From positions 1-64,000 of the forward strand of contig NZ_FNZE01000011.1 of assembly GCF_900109175.1 (NCBI RefSeq): a DNA stretch of 64,000 nt, read 5' to 3'. Shown here one piece after another: positions 59,602 through 64,000 of this stretch; position 1 is the stretch's first letter; every line of letters starts with the position of its first letter. Under the pieces are notes generated by a model that had not been told where the DNA came from, did no database searches, and was given only the letters and a program-made list of their open reading frames with translations. The DNA is from Pseudomonas linyingensis (GTDB lineage Bacteria; Pseudomonadota; Gammaproteobacteria; Pseudomonadales; Pseudomonadaceae). A program made the translations under genes and the position numbers.

Positions 59602-59616
59602 CCCGGAGAAAAGTGC

Positions 59617-62600
59617 ATGGCCGGCATCAAAGAGCGCCTGATCCAAGTCGTCCTGCGCGGAAAGGACGAACTGTCCGCAGAAGCGGCCAAGGGCGCCGAG
59701 GCGCTCGACGAACTGCGCGCCGTTGGCGAGGAACTGCAGGACTCCCTCGGCAAGGCCGAAGGCGCCGCCCGGCTGGCCGACCAGCTCGACAACACCCGCA
59801 CCATGGCCGAGCGGGCGCAGAAGGCCTACAACAAGGCGCAGGAAGAGGTGGAGGCGCTGCGCCGCGAGCTGGACGCGGCGCCCAGCAGCAAGGGCATCGA
59901 GGCGGCGCTCAAGGGAGCCCAGCAGAATTCCCGCGAGGCAGCCCGCGAAGTCCGCAAGCTGACTGCCGAGCTGGAGAAGTCCCCCGGCGATGCCGGCGTC
60001 ACCGCCGCCCTGCGGCAGGCCGAACGCTATGCCGACGAAGCCGGCGCAGAGGTCAAGCGCCTGCGCGAAGAGCTGGACAGCGTACCGACCAACACCCGCC
60101 TGAATCAGTCGCTCAAGGAAGCCGAGCGCAACGCACGCGCCCTCGGCCGCGAGCAAGACCGTCTGCGCGAAGCCGAGTCGCTACTGGCCGACGCTGCCCA
60201 GGCTGCCGGTATCGACACCGCCCGCCTGACCGTCGAGCAGCAGCGGTTGGAGTCCGCCGTGGCGGGCGCGAAGGAGGCGGTCAAGGCCAACGCCGATGCC
60301 GTCGACCAGATGCGCAGCGGAACCGCCTCGGCCGCACGAGGCGTACGCGAACTGGAGCAGCGCGAGCGCGACCTGCTGCAGGCCCAGCGTGATTCGCTGG
60401 CCCGCGTGCGTGAGCAGATCGGTGGACAGCAACAGCTCAATGAGCAGACCGCCACCTACGGCCAGCGCCTGCGCGACACCGCACGGAGCATGGCCGCCTA
60501 CGTCGCCGGCTTCCTCGCCATCGATGCCGCAGTCGGTGCCGTGCGCAACGGCATCACCGCCATGCTGCAGGCCGGCGACAAGACCGAGCGCCTGGGCAAC
60601 CAGATGGAAGCCATGATGGACTCCATCAAGGGCGGCGAGCAGGCCACCGCCTGGATCAAGGGCTTCGCCAAGACCACCCCGCTGGCCGTGGCCGACGTGA
60701 CCGAGGCCTTCGCCCAGCTCAAGACCTTCGGCGTCGACCCCATGGGCGGCGCGCTGCAGGCGCTGGTCGACCAGAACGAGAAGCTGGGCGGCGGGCAGGA
60801 CCGCCTGCTCGGCCTGGTCACGGCCGTGGGTCAGGCCTGGGGCAAGCAGAAGCTGCAGACCGAGGAGATCCTGCAGCTGGTCGAGCGTGGCGTGCCAGCG
60901 TGGGACATGCTGGCCTCTGTCACCGGGAAGAACACCGCCAAGCTGATGGAAATGGCCGGCGCCGGCCAGCTCGGCCGCGACGTGATCAGCGACCTTCTCG
61001 ACGAAATGGCCCGCGGCGCCGGCGGTGCTGCTGCGGACAACATGAGCACCCTGACCGGCCTCACCAGTCAGCTGTCCGACGTCTGGCAGGGGTTCCTGTC
61101 AAAGGTCGCCGACAGCGGCGCCCTCGACTACGCCAAGGGACGCCTGAAAGCGCTGCTCGATACCGTCGCGCAGATGGACGCCGACGGATCGCTCGATGCC
61201 ATGGCCAAGCGCTGGAGCGACCGTTTCGTCTCGCTGGCCAGTAGCATCGAGGGTGCCGGTCAGTGGGTGGCCCGCCATGCGACCGAACTGAAAGCGCTCG
61301 GCGCCGCCTATGCCGCGTTCAAGATCGCCGGCATGGTCTCGTCGATGGTCGAGTGGGGCGCGTCCGTGCAGCGATCATCGCTGCAGCTGCGGGCCATGAC
61401 CACCGAGACCAACGCTGCAACCGCCGCCACGCTGCGCCTGTCTGCCGCCCAGAAGGTCAGCGCCGCCGCACAGGGTGGTCTCGCCAAGGTCGGCGGCGCT
61501 GCCGTGACAGCCGGCTCGGCCATGCTCTCCATCGCCGGGCGCATGTCGATCTACGCCACCGCCGCCTACATGGCGGCCGATGCCGGCGAGGCGCTCGGCA
61601 ACTGGCTCGGCAAGCACTCCCAGGCCGCCAAGGACGCCGAGGCGGCCATCGAGCGCAACCGGCAGCAGATGCTCGCGCAGTATGACCAGGCGCTGCAGAC
61701 CGCCCAGGGCATGCAGGTCGTCACCGACGTACAGATCAAGTCAACCGCCGAGCTGCGCAAGGCCAGTGACAGCGAGCGCGAGGGCTACCGCGAGCGCCTC
61801 AAGGCGCAGGAGGAATACCAGAAGGCCCAGCTCAAGGCCGCGATCTACGGCAAGGAGGCCGGCAAGGTCACCGAAGAGGAGTACAAGAAGGCCGCCGCCG
61901 CACTGGCCAGCACCCGCAAGGCGCTGGCTGGCATCGAGCCAGCGGCCAAGGCGGCGGCTGACGCCCTCAATGGCAATCTAACCACCGGCGCAATGGGCCT
62001 GATCGAGCGGTTCAACGAGCTGAAGCGCAGCGGCAAGGACGTCGACGAGGTGCTGGCCGAGCTGGGCAAGGGCTTCGACCCGCGCAACGCCGAACAGCTG
62101 CGCGACATGGGCCAGACCCTGCAGTACCTCGGCCAGTACGGCGTGCTCAGCGGCGAGCAGATCCAGCAGTTCCTGACCGAGCGCCTGCAGAAACTCAGCG
62201 GCGAGGATCTGGTGCGCCTGCAGCAGGTCGCCCAGCAGGTATTCGCCGGCATGAGCCGGGACAGCCAGGCCCTCGGGCTGACCATGGAGGCCAGCCTCAA
62301 CACCGCGCTGGCCAAGCTGGGCCTAGACCTGGAGCAGATCAGTACCGGCTTCGACAAGGGCACCCGCGACGTACTGGATGGCTTCGACCAGGTCATCGCC
62401 CAGACTGCCGCCAGTGGCAAGAGCGCCGAAGACAGCGCCCGCATCATCGTCGCCGCCTTCCAATCCGCCCGCGAAAAGATCGACGACCCGGACGCCCTCA
62501 AGCAGCTGGAGGGCGCCTACAAGGCCTGGCAGGGGACGAGCACCGAAGCGGCCACTGCCGCCCGTGCGCGCATGAGCGAACTGCAGGCCGAGGCCAAGGA

Positions 62601-63879
62601 GTCGGCCAAGGCCATCAACGGCATGGAAGACGCCCTGTCCAAGGTCGGCGAAGCCGCCAACGCCATGGACCTGGCCAACATCGGCGTGGCCGCCTCGCGC
62701 GCCTTCCACGAAGGCCGCATGAGCGCAGAGCAGTACGCCAAGGTACAGGAGGCGATCAAGGCCAAGTACGCCGAGCTGGGCGCGGCCGCACGGGAAGCCG
62801 GCCAGGCGGCCGAGGAGGGTGCCGAGCAGGGCAGCAAATCCCAGCAGATGTACAACAAGGCGCTGGAAGACAGCATCCTCACCAACGAGGAGCTGCGCCG
62901 CATCTCCGGTCAGCGGATGGAAGAGGAGCGGCGGGCCAGCGGCGAGCTGATGGCCATGCAACGCAAGGGGCAGGTCGAGACCCAGCGCGACATGTCGGCG
63001 ATGGAAGGCTTCTTCGGCGGCGTCCTGTCCCGCGCCCGCGAGCCGCTGGCAGCCATGTCGGCGGCAGCCCTGGCTGCCTATGACCGCCTGCGCGGCGTCA
63101 GCAGCGTCAGCGTCGGCATTGACACCAGCGGCCTCGAAGCCACCCGCGCATCGCTGCGCGGTGTGTCGGACGAGCTGGCGGGCGTTCAGATGGCGCAGAC
63201 AGAGCTGCTGTCAAAATCGAACACTGGGTTCAGCAAGTGGATGCTAGGCACGCAGGAAGCCAGCCTGCGGACCCAGCAGGCCTACCTCGGCCAGAAGGCC
63301 AGCTTGCAGAGCCTGATGGAGCGCTACGAAAACGGCACCATCAGCCTCAAGTCGTTCATCGCCGCCGCCAAGGGCGCGGCCGGCAGCCTCAACCTGCTGG
63401 ACGACTCCGACCTGTCCAGCCTCGAATCGGCCATTGCCTCGGCCGAGCAGCAGATGCAGGCGCTCGGCGACTCGACCCGCAATACCCTCGAGGGCCTGCA
63501 GTCGGAACTCGACCAGCTGCAGGGCCGCGAGGATGCCGTCGAGGCCCGCCGCTTCTCCCAGCGCAAACGCGAACTGCAGGCGCAGCTCGAGGATGCCAGG
63601 GCCAGCGGCGACAGCGGGGCGATCACCAATCTCAGCCGCGCCATGCAGGTGCTGCGCGAGATCCAGACCGAGACTGAGCAACAGCGCATCGTCAAGACCC
63701 AGCAGGAACGCCAGCAACAGCAGCCAGCCGCAGCGGCCGCAGCACAGCCCGCGCCGCCGCCAGCCACAGTCATCCGCCTGGAAACCACCCGCGGCCAGCG
63801 CGTCGACGTCAGCGTGCCGCAGGGCCAGCAAACCCAACTGCTCGACATCCTCGCCGAGGCGGGATTGAGGACCACGTAA
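59617..63879 (+). CDS. tape measure protein
   Basis: This 1420-residue protein sets tail length. Residues 1-280 are a long alanine-rich coiled coil. The conserved TIGR02675-type tape measure domain (about 300-510) includes GDKTERLGNQMEAMMDSIKGG and FAQLKTFGVDPMGGALQALV. Hydrophobic segments lie near 570 and 640. Further coiled coils and an Ala/Pro-rich tail follow. At roughly 1.5 angstrom per residue it predicts a tail near 210 nm. The ATG at 59617 has GGAGAAAAG upstream. Confidence 0.92.
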   Translation: MAGIKERLIQVVLRGKDELSAEAAKGAEALDELRAVGEELQDSLGKAEGAARLADQLDNTRTMAERAQKAYNKAQEEVEALRRELDAAPSSKGIEAALKGAQQNSREAAREVRKLTAELEKSPGDAGVTAALRQAERYADEAGAEVKRLREELDSVPTNTRLNQSLKEAERNARALGREQDRLREAESLLADAAQAAGIDTARLTVEQQRLESAVAGAKEAVKANADAVDQMRSGTASAARGVRELEQRERDLLQAQRDSLARVREQIGGQQQLNEQTATYGQRLRDTARSMAAYVAGFLAIDAAVGAVRNGITAMLQAGDKTERLGNQMEAMMDSIKGGEQATAWIKGFAKTTPLAVADVTEAFAQLKTFGVDPMGGALQALVDQNEKLGGGQDRLLGLVTAVGQAWGKQKLQTEEILQLVERGVPAWDMLASVTGKNTAKLMEMAGAGQLGRDVISDLLDEMARGAGGAAADNMSTLTGLTSQLSDVWQGFLSKVADSGALDYAKGRLKALLDTVAQMDADGSLDAMAKRWSDRFVSLASSIEGAGQWVARHATELKALGAAYAAFKIAGMVSSMVEWGASVQRSSLQLRAMTTETNAATAATLRLSAAQKVSAAAQGGLAKVGGAAVTAGSAMLSIAGRMSIYATAAYMAADAGEALGNWLGKHSQAAKDAEAAIERNRQQMLAQYDQALQTAQGMQVVTDVQIKSTAELRKASDSEREGYRERLKAQEEYQKAQLKAAIYGKEAGKVTEEEYKKAAAALASTRKALAGIEPAAKAAADALNGNLTTGAMGLIERFNELKRSGKDVDEVLAELGKGFDPRNAEQLRDMGQTLQYLGQYGVLSGEQIQQFLTERLQKLSGEDLVRLQQVAQQVFAGMSRDSQALGLTMEASLNTALAKLGLDLEQISTGFDKGTRDVLDGFDQVIAQTAASGKSAEDSARIIVAAFQSAREKIDDPDALKQLEGAYKAWQGTSTEAATAARARMSELQAEAKESAKAINGMEDALSKVGEAANAMDLANIGVAASRAFHEGRMSAEQYAKVQEAIKAKYAELGAAAREAGQAAEEGAEQGSKSQQMYNKALEDSILTNEELRRISGQRMEEERRASGELMAMQRKGQVETQRDMSAMEGFFGGVLSRAREPLAAMSAAALAAYDRLRGVSSVSVGIDTSGLEATRASLRGVSDELAGVQMAQTELLSKSNTGFSKWMLGTQEASLRTQQAYLGQKASLQSLMERYENGTISLKSFIAAAKGAAGSLNLLDDSDLSSLESAIASAEQQMQALGDSTRNTLEGLQSELDQLQGREDAVEARRFSQRKRELQAQLEDARASGDSGAITNLSRAMQVLREIQTETEQQRIVKTQQERQQQQPAAAAAAQPAPPPATVIRLETTRGQRVDVSVPQGQQTQLLDILAEAGLRTT

Positions 63880-64000
63880 ATGGCAATGACCCTCGACAGC
63901 GTCGACCTCGCCGCCGACCCCGCCCTGGGCGGCGAGCAGCTGGAATGGACGGATGAATGGGACTGGACGCCCATCGCCCAGGAGCAGGAGCGCAGCCTCT
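63880..64000 (+). CDS. minor tail protein, partial (runs off the right edge)
   Basis: The first 40 codons (MAMTLDSVDLAADPALGGEQ, then WTDEWDWTPIAQEQERSL) start immediately after the tape measure stop. Position and sequence fit the first minor tail protein of siphoviruses. The gene continues outside the window. Confidence 0.65.
   Translation, partial: MAMTLDSVDLAADPALGGEQLEWTDEWDWTPIAQEQERSL

Larger units (their letters stand above)
14565..64000. mobile_element. lambdoid siphovirus-type prophage, right end outside the window
   Basis: From the tRNA-Leu 3' end onward every gene is phage-like and in lambdoid order: integrase, leftward early operon, immunity region, replication, late control, lysis, terminase, head, tail. 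The left boundary is inferred from the tRNA and the adjacent integrase. The element continues past 64000 in minor tail genes. Gene structure looks intact apart from one homopolymer frameshift near 30290, so it may be inducible. Accessory insertions are marked by lower GC at about 30300-32590 and 49254-49709. Confidence 0.93.

Noticed and set aside
14565-64000. CRISPR arrays
   Set aside because: No regularly spaced identical repeats with spacers were seen; the repeats found are operators, iterons and terminators.

Overview
The window comes from a Pseudomonas-type gammaproteobacterium. The evidence is the gacA-uvrC-pgsA operon followed by tRNA-Gly(GCC), tRNA-Cys(GCA) and tRNA-Leu(UAA), the high-GC codon usage, and a DUF1654 gene, a family I know mainly from Pseudomonas.

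Layout. Positions 1-3050 hold the integrase end of a genomic island that continues off the left edge: an AAA ATPase and a P4-type integrase. Positions 3266-14093 are core chromosome: a small cytochrome c, a leftward signalling operon (hybrid kinase with Hpt, HD-GYP response regulator, Cache-domain kinase, single-domain receiver, small unknown protein), and then rightward gacA, uvrC and pgsA. Three tRNA genes follow. From just after tRNA-Leu to the end of the window (more than 49 kb) lies one lambdoid siphovirus-type prophage, whose right end is outside the window.

Prophage organisation. The leftward early operon (27723 down to 14635) ends in the integrase and carries SSB, a canonical CsrA, a TerB-like protein, a tandem ribbon-helix-helix protein, an Rmf/CrpP-like microprotein and a C5-cytosine methyltransferase. 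The immunity core lies at 36119-37900 (CI, Cro/YdaS, CII). Two clusters of three 17-bp operators are present, one upstream of the leftward operon (28161-28220) and one between cI and cro (36997-37071), an OL/OR arrangement. Between them sit an SOS-boxed DUF1654 gene, HicAB, an AT-rich three-gene cassette, and, downstream of cI in the position of lambda rex, a restriction-like endonuclease, a secreted endonuclease and three RsmN/CsrA-like proteins. Rightward early genes encode a KilAC antirepressor, O (with an iteron origin inside) and P, nucleases and a possible late regulator. A second immunity region of P22 immI type (Mnt-like, Arc-like, Ant) controls a leftward accessory operon with a BRCT-WYL-TerB protein. 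Late genes follow: a possible Tad1/Acb2-like anti-defence protein, holin, terminase, gpW, portal, fused protease-capsid, tail genes, tape measure and the start of a minor tail gene.

The most unusual signal is the tandem array of three RsmN-like proteins (33065-33925). Two carry C-terminal tails matching the excalibur motif of the adjacent endonuclease, in a prophage that also encodes a canonical CsrA and sits 3 kb from gacA, the regulator of the Gac/Rsm pathway.
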